The position numbers and the translations under genes were made by a program. A DNA stretch of 64,000 nucleotides from Diphasiastrum complanatum (taxonomy: Eukaryota > Streptophyta > Lycopodiopsida > Lycopodiales > Lycopodiaceae): positions 14,894,533 through 14,958,532 of the forward strand of contig CM055098.1 in NCBI GenBank assembly GCA_029204225.1. The letters run 5' to 3'. The notes under the pieces were generated by a model. It was not told the origin of the DNA. It saw only the letters and a list, made by a program, of their open reading frames with translations, and searched no databases. Positions 43,262-58,799 of the stretch are shown one piece after another (within the stretch, counting starts at the first letter, position 1; every line of letters starts with the position of its first letter).

Positions 43262-43736
43262 TGTTATGGGCATATTCGGTTAAGGACCTAGAATAGTCCT
43301 AATATGGTAGACCGACCCTCCAGTGTTCAAGATTATTGTTCATGTCGTGATTTAATTCCATGTCAAGGCCTGTTTGTGACTAATTACCTTGAGAGGACCC
43401 AAACACTCTAATTGAGACATATGGAGTATTGCATGTCTGTGTGACGGATATAGGCAGGACTGCATGAAGAGATGTGATCTATTTATAGTTGACCTGCATG
43501 GAGATTGCATGGTTTCATGCACAGGACTCTACTCTCTATATAATGAGGTGGGGATTCTCCCGTCGACATAATGGATTTAGGCTACCAGTTTCTCTCTTCT
43601 CCTTTTGCTTCACATGGCATGGCTTGGGGGCTAGGTCCAGTTTTGATCTAGGATTGATTGGGCTGTTTGGCTCCATAGTCTCTTCTATTGTGTTTTCCTA
43701 TCCTCATCTTAGGGGCAATCCTTTAGGGTCTTTACA
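43262..43736 (+). repeat. LTR (about 475 bp)
   Basis: Starts TGTTATGGGC, ends GGTCTTTACA, and is followed by a primer-binding site. The left edge coincides with the break in copia RT homology. No matching second LTR was found. Confidence 0.6.
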
Positions 43737-43750
43737 TTGGTATCAGAGTC
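43737..43750 (+). promoter_or_regulatory. Retrotransposon primer-binding site
   Basis: TTGGTATCAGAGTC, adjoining the LTR; the form used by many plant LTR elements. Confidence 0.75.
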
Positions 43751-46239
43751 TGGCTGAGATGCGGTCAAGGATGGGATAGGAATGCTATGTTCTCAATGGA
43801 ATTATGGAGTGGGATTCACTGAATTTTCGATGAAATCATGCTTTTCAAGATTTGGTGGTAGAGTGCCCTTCTACTTTTATGATTTTGATAAAGATGTTGT
43901 GATTTAGTAAAGAATTCATTCCTAAACTCCTAGTGCTTTATGGAAGGTTCTTTTATGATAAAATGATATGCATGGACATATCTCCTTGCTTGTTTTATTG
44001 TTAGTTTCTGCTGGATTAAGGATGGTGGTAACTAGCATAACTCCATAAGGTTCTGAATCATTGTCTACTTGTTTCATTGAAAGACTGATTGTAATCAATT
44101 TTTCCTGACTAAGATGAGCTGTATGCAAAAGTAGGAAGATGATTCCAGAAATTTATTGGTGAGGATTAAAAGTTTTCTTTACTCAAATCCTCTAATAAAT
44201 CTGCATGTTTAAGAACACTGATTGGGAGAGTCATATGCTATTTCTTTAATATTGAGCAGAGCTTAAATACTAAGACAGTTCTGATCATTCTTCCAATTCC
44301 TTGTAAAAGCAGTATGATGTGTATATCATGCTGATGGTAGAATCAAAATCATATGTTTGGAATATATGTATGAAACTCTTTTCTTGAAGTGCTGGATGGG
44401 AATAGCTTGAGAGGGTGAAGAAGAGCAGTAACCCTGTCCTTTTGAATCAGTATAGTTCTGGATGGAAATGAAATCTATCAGAAAACCATGATTCTATTTC
44501 ATTGTTTCTTGCTTGATGTTGCTTGGTGGATGTGTTAACCTTGCATCTTCTTTTAGTGTTAGCAACATGGTTGTCCAGCAAGAAACAGGGAAGAGCACTG
44601 ACCCGTAGGTGGGTCGAATCCAAATCTTGTAGTCCTGCAAAGATAAAAAAAAAGCCAAGTATTTGCGTCTTGCGGCCCTTGCAACAGCCATGAAACCTGA
44701 GGTTTCCAGCGATGGTTGACTGGCAATTGGTTCCAGCACGTTGGTATTATGGAGAAGGAACCAAGCTTCAAAAAATGAGCTATGGTGGAGCGCCTCTAGG
44801 CTTTTTGAAATGGACAACGGTTGGTTGAAGGCGCACATTCCTGTATGACAGTTCTCTCTCTCTCTCTCTCGCTTGTAATGGTCGAGTTGTCTGTGATCGA
44901 AGGGGGAGCCGGCCCTAACGTATTTTTGAAGGAGGGATTTTGTTTTTTTGGTAGGGCCCATGGCCTTTGTTTTTTAACCTTAGGGTTTTTCTGCGAATAG
45001 ACTTAGAATTCAAATAAATTCTAAGGTTAATGTGTTTCAATTTCTCAAACCTAGAATATTTCTTTTTGCATAAATGCATTTTGATAGAATGATAGTTTCT
45101 GTCACTCGGGTTGAAAATATTTGAATAAAAAGTCATGTTTGTAATAGAGTGAATCCTTTTGTGGAATGCACTTATTACTGACTTTTCTTGGATTCAGATA
45201 TTTTCATATATCATCTTTCCAATTAACTTATTGAAATTTATAGTTTCTTTAAAAGGAGGGGTGAAGTGATGGGATAAAATTCTTAAAATTCTATTTGGGA
45301 ATCTGTGGTTGCATAGTTTTTGGAAGAGAATCAACTTTGGTATAGAAATGAAATTTGGTCTGAAAGTGATTTCGGATAGATTCAGAGTAAGATACCTAAT
45401 TGGAACTTTTCGAATAAGAGAAATTTTCTAGGGATTTTGTGGACAATTTGGAACTAGAACAGGTTTGATATTTGAATCATTATCTATAAGTAGTACAGTG
45501 AAAGATCAAAGGTTACTAATTCCATTTTGATTGAAATAGAAGTAAGTTTGATCAGGATATAAGTCTGAGAGTTTTGTATTGGATCAAGCTAATCTTAGTT
45601 TTAGTACTAGGATCAGAGAGGGGTTGATTTAGTGGAGGAATTATGTAATTAGAGGTAAGTTGGATTGGAAAACTGTTGAGAGTGAATGTTATTCATCTCA
45701 GAGATTTCCCGGATATGTTATTTACTCATGAGAAATAGAAAATCTTTTGTAGCTGAGTTACAAGATGTCAGTGAGATATGTGAGTAACATATGTGGGTCT
45801 TGGAGGAATCTGCCAGATAAAAATGTGTTTATGTACTGGGTCATAGTGAGGTTATTCACATATGTGCACAATTAATCTTGTATGAATCTATTGTGTATTC
45901 TTGGTTACTAGAGTTATTTGGTGCACTTAACCTAGTCGGTGAACATAAGACATATGATCAAGTATTGTTTGACAGATACTTACAGAGTTCACAAATCTTT
46001 GTGTGAAGATTTATGGATTAACTTATGAATGATTTGGATATGGATCTAAATGTGGTATTGTATGGTACAATTAAGATCTGCACCTAGACATTTGAGATTT
46101 CTGAATCATTGGCAATTAACTTGAGTAGTTGATTACTCCAGGATGAAGTTAATTGGTAAAACGATTAGTGTGATGTGAATTGTCCATGATCTGAAAATGA
46201 TCGTCATTTTGGTATGCGTTCAATCTTTAATTACCACTG
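43751..46239. other. Presumed interior of the LTR element; no domain recognised
   Basis: 2.5 kb without a gag or pol motif that I can read. A short TC run is at 44,850-44,869. Bases near 45,090-45,150 resemble 49,370-49,440 (CACTCGG, AAAAAGTC-GTTTGTAATAG), hinting at a shared dispersed repeat. Confidence 0.35.
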
Positions 46240-47570
46240 ATTTATAGACCTTGAATCTTGCACTTCAGTTTAAAAATCCTGGTTGAAGAATATTCCTAAA
46301 TCCAGTATTTTCTTAGTGGAAGGATTTTGGAATGATTTCTTGATAAGAGATGAATACTCTTTATCCATAGCTTATTTCCAGAGATCAGAATCTAGCTGAC
46401 TAAGTGCCTCTTCGACAGTCATCGTCTTGTGAACAAGGTAGGCTGCAGACTCGTCGATATACCTGATAGGTGGTCTGCTAGCTCTTGGTGATCTTCTGGA
46501 AAATAGAGGAAGTTGATCATTTTCATCATTCTGTAGTTGCTAAACTACAACATCATCATTTGAATCTCAATCTTACAGTACCTTCAACTTCGATAGTGTG
46601 AGTACTATTGTCACCAAGATGAACATTCTTCTCTGTGTTGTAAGGCGTATAGGATTGGAAAATCTCACGATGATTGGTCATATGTTGAGTAGCTCCGAAT
46701 CCGAATTCGCGTATCTGTCTTTGACCATAAAAGCGCCTTCGTCCATTTTGATTTCAAGAGATGTTGTGACTGTATTTGCTTGTTGATCAGGTTGTTTGGC
46801 TGTATTCTTCGCTTTGAGAATTCGACAATCCTGGATCTCATGGTTATTGTGTTTGCAATACCTGCAAAAAATCTTCTTCTTCGACGAATGTGGATTTGAT
46901 GATTGTTCTTGACTTTGAGTCTATTTATGATTCGATGCAGGCTGCTTAGAGCTTTTCTGCTTCTGCCGTTTTGAGCCATTGTTGACATATAGAGCATGAG
47001 ATGAAGAGGTAGACAAAGTGTCTTGACTTCTTTGATTATCTTCTTGCAGCAACATAGTGATAACTCTGGTAAGAGTTAAATCTGAGTGTGTCATGATGAT
47101 CACCCAGTTCTCATATGTAGAGGGCAGGCTTAAAAGCAATGTCATAATTGCATCTTGATCGTCTATGACTGATCCGTCAGCGGCCATCTGTTGCAAGAGA
47201 TTCTTAAACTGGTTAGTATGATTCTGAAGAGAATCATTATTCGACATCTTAAGTGTGAAGAATTTTCTTTGAAGATGTAACTTAGTAGTTACGTCTCTCA
47301 CATCATATAGTGAGCTCAGGATGTCCCAAACTTCTTTCAAAGTTTTGGCTTCAACTATGTGGCCAATTTTAGTATTTGATATATCGAGGATAATAAGCGC
47401 AAAAGCTTTACCGTCCTTTGATTTCTATTTTGAGTCTTCTATGTTGTCATCAGGTTTCACTTCAATACCTATAACAACATCCCACAACAACATTAGTCTG
47501 CTGTCTTTTGTATCGATGACACTAAGATGTAGTAATACCAACAACAGGAAATCAATTCTCTGATACTGAA
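46240..47570 (-). pseudogene. Copia gag, protease remnant and RT N-terminus
   Basis: From 47,570 down: the gag middle GKAFALIILDISNTKIGHIV, EVWDILSSLYDVRDVTTKL, HLQRKFFTLKMSNNDSLQNH, ITMLLQEDNQRSQD (open frame 47,340-46,921). Then a protease-like stretch, TQHMTNHREIFQSY and VHLGDNSTHTIEVEGTV near 46,580-46,680, with the catalytic Asp lost. Directly after comes EALSQLDSDLWK, a stop, AMDKEYSSLI, the start of a copia RT near 46,400. The integrase is therefore deleted. A primer-binding site (47,746-47,757) and a 5' LTR (47,758-48,405) precede it, giving a proper copia order. Confidence 0.8.
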
Positions 47571-47745
47571 AGGATGAAAGGAACTGAAGAATATGATATC
47601 AATTTGACATCGCGAAAGATATCAAGTATTAGAGCTTTTCGCTCTGATATCGAAATAGCATTAGGCCCTGATAGAGATCACAAGTCTGATACCGTGATGG
47701 TCCAGATAAAGAAGTAGTGATCTAACACTGATACTATGATAGTAT

Positions 47746-47757
47746 GCTCTAATACCA
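47746..47757 (-). promoter_or_regulatory. Copia primer-binding site
   Basis: TGGTATTAGAGC on the minus strand, one change from the standard Met-tRNA site, directly after the LTR. Four degenerate relatives of this motif lie between 47,641 and 47,735. Confidence 0.75.
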
Positions 47758-48405
47758 TGTTGGAAATAGGTGAGTAATGGAATAGCGAAAACTTCTTACT
47801 TCCAATGCATGACTACGCTAGTAGCGATGGGAATCACGTCCAATCTTTAGCTAGATACTAAGTGATTACGTAGCCAAACATAAAGTATTGAATTCTCAGA
47901 CAATTTCTACCAGTTACAAAAGCAATACAAAGAAGCATGCATTTTGACACAAACTGAATGCAATAAGGAAATAGTATTGATTCAAAAAAACAAGATCAGA
48001 TGCTGATGAGCACAAAACAATAGCGGATAGAAATCACACACTCTAAAGCTATCTTTGAGTAATTGAGAATAAGTCTAAAATAAGCGACTCTGCTGATAAG
48101 TGGTAGCGCAATAGCAACTCTAAAATAAATCTCTACAAAACTGAGCTAGAATGCTCAAGAGAGTTCAAGCTTGAAAGCTTGATAGAGAGCTAACTACAAT
48201 ACTTTCTGGTTGTGAACAATCTGCTTGATAAGAGCGTAGGAAGCATCGTGTAATAACACTCAACTCCTTCACAATTCACAATGTTATTGATAATGAGATG
48301 TATGAACAGCTAATTAATACTAAGTAATTAGGTCGTCAAATGCGACTACTAGTTGGCTGGAGTCTGCTGGCATTCATCCACTTCTTCTCAGAGAATAATC
48401 CAACA
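47758..48405 (-). repeat. Copia 5' LTR (648 bp)
   Basis: The termini TGTTGGA (47,758) and TCCAACA (48,399-48,405) are exact inverted repeats, and the inner end adjoins the primer-binding site. No second copy of this LTR is seen in the window. Confidence 0.7.
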
Positions 48406-49560
48406 CAATTGGGAATTTAGCATTGGCAATCAGATAATCCATTTATGGAAACTTCTCTATTTTGCAATGGGATTTGGTTCTTGTAAGTGAAAGCAGATGA
48501 AAGGTGTTCCATACAGAAATCTAATAATTTGGACTCTTTTTTGAGACATTATAGAGTGTTTCTTTATAATGACTGAGACAACCAAGAGAAATTCTAACCT
48601 GTAAAAGAATTAAATTTCTTTTACCGATTCTGAAATAGATATTGGATATCTAGAATGATACGATATTCGGTTGTGTTGAGATCCATGTTCCTTTTGGGTT
48701 AGTGCATATCCATGAGGCTTTTCAGATAGTATTGTGTGATATCGTTCACTGGGTGGTATGCGTAACGCTTAAGGAGCATGAGAGAATTCAATGGTTAGAA
48801 GTATCTCTTGAAATTGGTTGTGATTCTGATCTTATATCTGGGTATAGGATACCCAAATAGTCTTTTTGACTTTTTGGGTAAACAGATCTAGAAGCAAAGA
48901 ACTCTTGGAGAAAAAGCTGGTGGTATGGGACATCAGTGATTCCAAAGGGGATTTCTTGTGCAAGAATGATTTGTAGACCGATGGTTAGTGATTACTTCAA
49001 TGGTAATACTAACAGAGAGATTTATTGATTTTTTTGTGTAGGATATTTTGGAAAATTATGAGATATAGATCGACCCCAAATGGTATCTCATTATTTACAA
49101 AATTTGGAGGCCCTTAAATCTATCTCTTTTACTTTAAACCTCTACTTTTTAGAAATTTCTTAAATACGATACAATTGAATTGAGATTCGTATAACTCCTT
49201 CCAGTGCAGAACCAGGTTCTGAAGGACTGTAATAGTTATATGAAATTATACTTCCATATATGTTTTGTGAATATGGCTTAGACTCCGTTAATGTTTTTGA
49301 TTGATTCAGTGGAATTTAGACTTCCTACCCTCAAAAGATGATCTCTAATTGATAGTTGATTATTGAGATGTAATATTTCTCTCACTCGGAATAAGATATT
49401 TTATGGTTTTGAGGAAAAAGTCCGTTTGTAATAGTATTGGATAGGTAACAGCTGGGTGTCCTAAAACTTGCTTCACTTTCTAGTACTCTCTGTATTGTAA
49501 GACTTTATATAGCTATATTTTAACCTGTTATGCTATAAATTGAAGGGTTTAAAGGGTTTG
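48406..49560. other. Intergenic, no gene recognised
   Basis: AT-rich, with short frames only. See also the similarity between 49,370-49,440 and 45,090-45,150. Confidence 0.4.
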
Positions 49561-49562
49561 GT

Positions 49563-49652
49563 CTTGACTTGTCAAGAGGGACTATGTGATGTTCTGTTAC
49601 TCTCTCAAAGCATCTTTTTAAGATGCCAACCCGACTACCTTTTGGCCGGGTT
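49563..49652 (+). repeat. Three consecutive small hairpins
   Basis: CTTGAC/GTCAAG (from 49,563, 2-base loop), GCATCTT/AAGATGC (49,610-49,626, 3-base loop) and AACCCG/CGGGTT (49,628-49,652). They could be the structured end of a small retroelement or chance. Confidence 0.5.
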
Positions 49653-49867
49653 AGTACCAAACCTTTACCTTTACTTGTATTTTATGGCTAACAAGGTTTG
49701 TTTTATGATATAGTCCACATGATGGTTCCACAATGTTGTTACTCTTGGTTATGGGGAGCCCCTTCCTCCTCCTAGCCCTTTTGTTCAGACTGTCATTTGT
49801 TGCATAAAGAAAGTTGTTGATGTTCACAAACTCATTACTTTTTATGATAAGGCTACTTGTGATGTTG

Positions 49868-50184
49868 TTGGACCTCGAAGAAATTAGGTGCAGAATAGGA
49901 AACAGAGCTCCAACATAAAGAACTAGAACATGAACTTTACCAAACTACAACATCAACACTTACTTAGATCGAATGGAGGAATGTCTGGTAGGTATCGAAG
50001 ACAACCATGAAGGAAGCAAAACAAATAGGCGTATGAGGCAGCCATGCTTCCTTCGAGATTAGACATTCCGAATTGAGTGAGCATCAATCGAGGAAGAAAA
50101 TTATCAGAAAACAGTCATAGTGGAATACACATAAGAAAATAGAGAATCTGAACTAAGCTTATTGTGAATACAATGATCAGATCA
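49868..50184 (-). repeat. LTR (3' copy) of a small LTR element
   Basis: On the minus strand it starts TGATCTGATC and ends GGTCCAACA. It is a diverged direct repeat of 51,190-51,509, sharing CAGCCATGCTTCCTT, GAGATTAGA and CCATGAAGG blocks. Confidence 0.7.
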
Positions 50185-50599
50185 CAAGTTTTTCAACCAT
50201 CTAACACTTACTAACAAAATTTCTTCAACCAATCAACCTACTTCAGATCTTAATGTTCAAACCAAGATTAGGCTGACTTATACAAACATCTTTGAACATA
50301 AGATTAAGATTAAAGCTTTATTCCATCTGATCCAATCCATAACAAAATGGTACTTGGCAAATCCAATCAGCGGAACCTTAATTTAATCTTTATTACCACT
50401 ATCCATATTCATGAACATCTCCATAGCTCATTACCCCCAAAATTGCTCTAGTTCCAAATTATTAAAAACAATCACTTAGAGAGTTCCTCTATTTCAACTG
50501 GATAGTTCTACCTTTGCATACATACTGGATTCCTCACAAAAATCTATGCAACTGGTTAATCCCATGAAAGTCTTATTCCTACTTTTTGTTCTCCCCCTT

Positions 50600-51060
50600 T
50601 TAAAAGAAATTCGATAATTTCGATTAAAAAGTTCTTAGGAAACAACGTATAAGATATCAAAAGTTCAAAAAAGTCAATAATCAATGATTGAGGTTCCTTC
50701 ACTCATCTTGAACAACAAGCTCTCAAAAAGAGACGAGCCGATACATCTATTGTTTCATATAGACCAAAAAGAATGTCCCATGCTTCTTTGGAGCTGGAAC
50801 AATTTGCTACATGAGCTATTTGTGAATCTTTAAGATTTAGAGATACAATGGCAAGAGCTTTGCCATCCTTAGATTCCCAGGCAGTCAACATGTTGGATTC
50901 CAGCTGGCTTGACTATTAAACCATTGACGTATCCCCAGAGTTCTTTTTTAGTGAGTATCATCTTCATTTTGAATTTCCACATGTAGAAGTCATCACGGTT
51001 GAACTTATTGATCAAGCGAATTTCTAAAGATGTACCATCCATGATGAATGATCTAAAAAA
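50600..51060 (-). pseudogene. Copia gag N-terminal fragment inside the small LTR element
   Basis: The minus-strand ATG near 51,043 begins MDGTSLEIRLINKFNRDDFY and continues MWKFKMKMILTKKELWGYVN. After a shift: WESKDGKALAIVSLNLKDSQ, AHVANCSSSKEAWDILFGLY, ETIDVSARLFL. This is the first half of a UBN2-type gag. It then ends at a stop at 50,703, and no protease or pol follows before the 3' LTR. Together with the flanking LTRs it makes a deletion derivative that could move only with help from an intact relative. Confidence 0.75.
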
Positions 51061-51102
51061 TTATAAAATAGACGTGAATAATAGTAACTGTTTGGAACGA
51101 TG

Positions 51103-51114
51103 GCTCTGATACCA
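51103..51114 (-). promoter_or_regulatory. Primer-binding site, inner copy
   Basis: TGGTATCAGAGC on the minus strand, with CCAACAAGC before it, like an LTR end. A second identical site lies 74 bases away at 51,177-51,188. Confidence 0.75.
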
Positions 51115-51176
51115 GCTTGTTGGATTTTTTGTATGAATAATGAAGAAATGATTGTATTTGAATATTATGTTTATTA

Positions 51177-51188
51177 GCTCTGATACCA
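51177..51188 (-). promoter_or_regulatory. Primer-binding site, outer copy
   Basis: TGGTATCAGAGC directly beside the LTR at 51,190-51,509, so this one belongs to that LTR. Confidence 0.75.
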
Positions 51189-51189
51189 C

Positions 51190-51509
51190 CTTCGCTGGAG
51201 ACGAGATCCAAACAAGAGAAAACTCAACATATAAATAATAACAATATCTTTGCCAAACAATAGATTTAGACTATTAGTTAGATCCACAAGTTTGAATATC
51301 TTATTAGGTGTCAATGACATCCATGAAGGGAGCAAAACAGTTAGGCACCTAAGACAGCCATGCTTCCTTTGAGATTAGATATTCTGAATGAGTCATGGAG
51401 CGAGTATTAGTATGCAAGAGAGAAATTATCAGAAAGCATTCAACAGTGGAACACAAATAAGAAAATAGGTTATCTGAATTAAGTTGTTGTAAATACAACA
51501 ATCAAATCA
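51190..51509 (-). repeat. LTR (5' copy) of a small LTR element
   Basis: Starts TGATTTGATT on the minus strand. A direct repeat of 49,868-50,184, with many substitutions, so the insertion is old. Confidence 0.7.
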
Positions 51510-51807
51510 CGATCATGTGCCCAAGAATGGTTCACAGTAATAGCTTACATCATCATCTTGCACCTATTACTATATGTTGCCATTATGTATATATACATGC
51601 AACAGTTATAACAACTATGTGGGCACCGAGCGTGAAGTAGTGCATTGTTGTGTCATCTTCGTAGTATAGAGCTTCACCTGCATAGCACGAAAAGAGAAGA
51701 GAAGAGAGAGAAGAGATAGAGAGAGTAGAGACAGGGAGAGAGAGAGAACGCCTAGGTCGAGAGAGGCTTTGGGGGCTCGAGCACCTTCCCAAAGCTATTC
51801 ACACCCA

Positions 51808-53904
<2,097 letters not shown>

Positions 53905-55095
53905 ATGGTAGATCTTGAGAAAAGCAACTTAGGTGCTTTAGCCAAAGCACATGCCTTCCATGCATCACCACCTCTTATCAAGGACCTAGGCAGCCCAAAA
54001 ATAGGCTCTTTCTTTGCAAATAGTGTCCATGGATTTGTGATTAGAGTGATCCAATCTCTTGTGACATGGCTCCACTTGTGCTATCTTCTCCTGGTGGTTA
54101 GCTTCCACAAAAGCATCAAGCTTGAAAAGCCTACCATCTTTAATCCCTTCGGCAATGACATTCCCACTCCTCATTATCAAGCAAACATTACCATCAAATG
54201 TAACAAACAAGCCCTTTCCATGAGTTGCCCAACACTTAGCTAATTTTTTGTAATGTTGGAAACATACAACACACCCTCAAGCATGACTTTCTTGGTAGAT
54301 TCAAGACACATGGCAACTAATTCTACTCCCTCAATCTTGCATTTAAGATCACTTGTTGTATGAATATGCTTCTTAATCTATCAAAAGGTAAGAGTTAAGT
54401 GTTGCTTGATCATCCTCCTTAGCATCCTTGCTTTGTATTTTCTTTTTGCCTTTGCTTAAGAAATTGTCTTTCTCATATCCATCATGCAAGGACAAGGAAC
54501 TCATCCTATTCTTGACATGTTGGATTCTACATTCCTCGGCCACAAGCACACTATGGAGCTTGTCTATGGAAGGTAGTCTATCTTAAATGGCAAAATTTTG
54601 GACCAAGTTGGAGTACTAATCTCTTAAAATTCCATTTAGGATCACTTGAAGAAGTTCATTATCATGAATCTTATCTCCTATTGAAGCAAGTTCCTTGTTA
54701 AGAGATTTGATTCTTAGCACATATTCTTGTGCACTTTCATCACTTCTCCTCATGCTTTTCAAGACTTGGTTTCTTAGCATCAGCATTCTTGAAGTGTTGT
54801 TGGATTCATATTTTGCTTTTAATAAATCCCAAGCTTCCTTGGTTTAAGTGCAAGTGGCAACTTCCTTTAGAAGATCATTACTAGCATTCATTTTCACATA
54901 ATGTAATGCTATTCTTGCCCTCTTCTTGTACTCCATCAATTCTTGTTCACCTAGAGATTCATCCTATTCATCTAGGACAAGATCATAGAGGTCTTGGAGC
55001 ACAAGGAGTGACTCCATCCTCACTTTCCAAATGGAGTAATTTGTAGAGTTTAACCTCTCACTAGCTTCAAAAATAAATGTACATTTTGATCCCAT
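53905..55095 (-). pseudogene. Copia gag to pre-integrase fragment
   Basis: The ATG at 55,095 starts MGSKCTFIFEASERLNSTN, then YSIWKVRMESLLVLQDLYDL, RARIALHYVKMNASNDLLKE, KEAWDLLKAKYESNN, RNQVLKSMRRSDESAQEYVL, RIKSLNKELASIGDKIHDNE, ending with QHVKNRMSSLSLHDGYEKD near 54,480. The knuckle and protease are degraded. Near 54,200 the frame GKGLFVTFDGNVCLIMRSGN leads to CHKRLDHSNHKSMDTI, a pre-integrase domain. Integrase and RT are missing. A primer-binding site (55,748) and LTR start (55,760) precede it. Confidence 0.85.
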
Positions 55096-55747
55096 CTTTG
55101 CTAGAGACTTATACAATCAATGTACTTCTCGGCCGTCACTAGGACCTCTACCAAAAACAGCTCACACTTGACTAGGAGTTTACATAGACTTCACTTAATT
55201 TGAACGACTCAAAATAGACTTCTAACCTTCCAAAAGACTTCTAGTCTCGGCCCTCTCACCCTCTCACTAAGATTGAATGGAAGTATGATGAGTTCGCTTC
55301 AAATGCTAATCAAATCATATAACAAAATCAATGATTTTGGCAAAACAATGACTCTTTTACACTCCCTTCTTCTTGATGATCCAACCAGACCTGAAAAATC
55401 ACTTTTAGGACTTTTTCTAAGCTCTCATTAATTGGATCCTATGACTCAAAGTCAAATCTCAATAATAGCATTTGATCTTTAATTCTTCCTCTTTGATTTG
55501 CATCAAAAATCTCATCAAGAAGATGTGTAGAAAAATTATGAGGATCCTATCAACAATGGAACTTTAAATGTAGGTACAAGAGCTCCCCACATGTGTGAAA
55601 AGTACACCTGCAGCCCACTATCAACAAACTACCTCAAACTTTGGAGCAATCACTTTGTATAGGCTCGCTCTCTCAAAACTAGTTCTTTAACATCAAACTT
55701 GCTAAATTTAGATTGAGTTTTGATCAACAATTAAACTCTTGTACTTG

Positions 55748-55759
55748 GCTTTGATACCA
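55748..55759 (-). promoter_or_regulatory. Copia primer-binding site
   Basis: TGGTATCAAAGC on the minus strand, followed on the LTR side by an end CAACA. The LTR therefore starts at 55,760 (TGTTGAAAAC, plus strand). Its outer end was not found. Confidence 0.7.
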
Positions 55760-57071
<1,312 letters not shown>

Positions 57072-57300
57072 CCGAAATATAATACATGAAAGAAGTGTAT
57101 CTCCTATCATGGATGTGATTTTTATGATATACTAAAATCAAGTTTTCAATCTTATGTGGATCCTTTCTATTTTTGCAATCATAGGAAGCAAGTCATGACG
57201 CATTGCTAGTTTGGTAGTTTTACATTAAACAATTTTTTAAGTTAAAAATTGTATGGATCTTGGCATTTTTATGGTTTCCTTAATTTTTGAAACTTTCACA

Positions 57301-57312
57301 TGGTATTAGAGA
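57301..57312 (+). promoter_or_regulatory. Copia primer-binding site
   Basis: TGGTATTAGAGA directly after CTTTCACA, a plausible LTR end at 57,300. The copia gag begins some 420 bases downstream. If so, the CT array may lie inside the LTR. Confidence 0.6.
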
Positions 57313-57735
57313 TTTGGTTATTGATCTTCCAATTAAGTTTGGTAATTCATTTGGTTTTCTACAAGGTTGAAGGCTAGCTCAAATTAGAAAGACAATTTTC
57401 ACTATCTTTGGTCATTTAATTTCTTCTTGGAGGTGTCCACCTTCAAATATTCTTGATCCCCTATTTCTCCTATTCCTAATTTTTTTACCATTTGGTAGTG
57501 ATTTACACCAAATTAGCTACATTGCCTTGTTGCCAATGTTCATAGAATTGCGAAGTGAGTAGAAGAGTTGCAAGTACATCTATTCATGATCTAATCTAAT
57601 CTCTTTAAAGTGTTTATGATATGTTCCCTTACACATATAGAGTGATTTTGGAAGCATAAGATTGGGGTTTGTGCATATATCTCCAAGTATGATCTAGTTT
57701 TTACATTTTATTCAAAATGGGCACTTCGTGGCAAC

Positions 57736-58760
57736 ATGGTCTTGGAAATAACTGATAGATTGACATATTCATATTATTATATGTGGAAGATTAGAATGGA
57801 ATTTTTGTTGGTGATACAAGATTTGATGTATATTGTATGGATTAAAGAGAGACCTAAAAAACTGGAAAGAGGAATGAGATATGACAAAATAGCAAGACTA
57901 GCTCTGCACATTATCAAAATGAATGTGTCCAATAAACTCATCATAGATCAGAGGGAGCCACTATAGAAAAGGAGTCTTGGGATACATTACAGATACCCTT
58001 TGAATCAAAGGGTATCAATTAGAATATTCAAGGAGAGAACCATATTGAAGGTATTGAGATTGTGTGGTGAGTTGATGAGCAAGGATTCCTTACATGCCAA
58101 CATGCAAGTTTAAGCCAATCAATTCAAAGGACAATGAATAATTCTTCCTCTAAATATAACATGAAAAGATTTTAAGTGTAGTATTTGCATTGTAATGAAT
58201 TTGTTTAATATGCGAGTGATTGATTTATGAGATATATAGAGATAATTAATGGATGTGGTAATAAAAAATGGTCTACTTTGATGGAGACATGCTTAGCCAA
58301 GGAGGTAACATATGTTGAGTCTTGTACTAATCTTTAGATCCAATTCTCTTGGTAGGATCAAAGATGTCATTTTTTTAGTAAGCAAGGATCTTTGTCTTAG
58401 AAGGGTGTACTTCAACAAGAAGGGGCAATATAAGCAAGAAAAATTGTTTCTATGTTTCACAAAATGGTCAAGGTATATAGATGATCACTCTTTTATTTAG
58501 ACTCTTGGTTTGACCTTGTTTCAGCTCATGATGTCAAGTAGGCTATGGTTTATGATATCATGGCCTATATTCCATCTTTGGAAAGATTAATTTATGATAG
58601 AGACAAAATATCTCTAAGATGGTTGCATGAAAGAAACGATGGCTCTATGCTAGGTTTTTCATTGTGTCATACCATATCTTTAGTATGTTGTTATGACAAA
58701 GAGGACATATTTGGTTGTGACAAAATGAAAATACTAAAAAATGGTACTTTTAGTATGTAA
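57736..58760 (+). pseudogene. Copia gag N-terminus and degraded remainder
   Basis: The open frame 57,736-57,966 has YYYMWKIRMEFLLVIQDLMY, then RGMRYDKIARLALHIIKMNV and SNKLI, a copia Gag N-terminus similar to those at 40,193 and 55,095. The rest to 58,760 holds only traces, such as LDSWFDLVSAHDVK near 58,500 that may derive from the protease. Many stops. With the primer-binding site at 57,301 it represents one dead copia. Confidence 0.65.
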
Positions 58761-58799
58761 TTGTGAGAACAAGGAAGCTACTAACAATGATGTATCGCG

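Noticed and set aside
45090-49440. Similarity between 45,090-45,150 and 49,370-49,440 as an LTR pair
   Set aside because: Only short blocks match and neither has TG/CA termini or an adjacent primer site; at most a dispersed repeat.
49700-49870. Open plus-strand stretch with GEPLPPPSPFVQ
   Set aside because: About 50 codons with no start, no family match, and partly inside an LTR.
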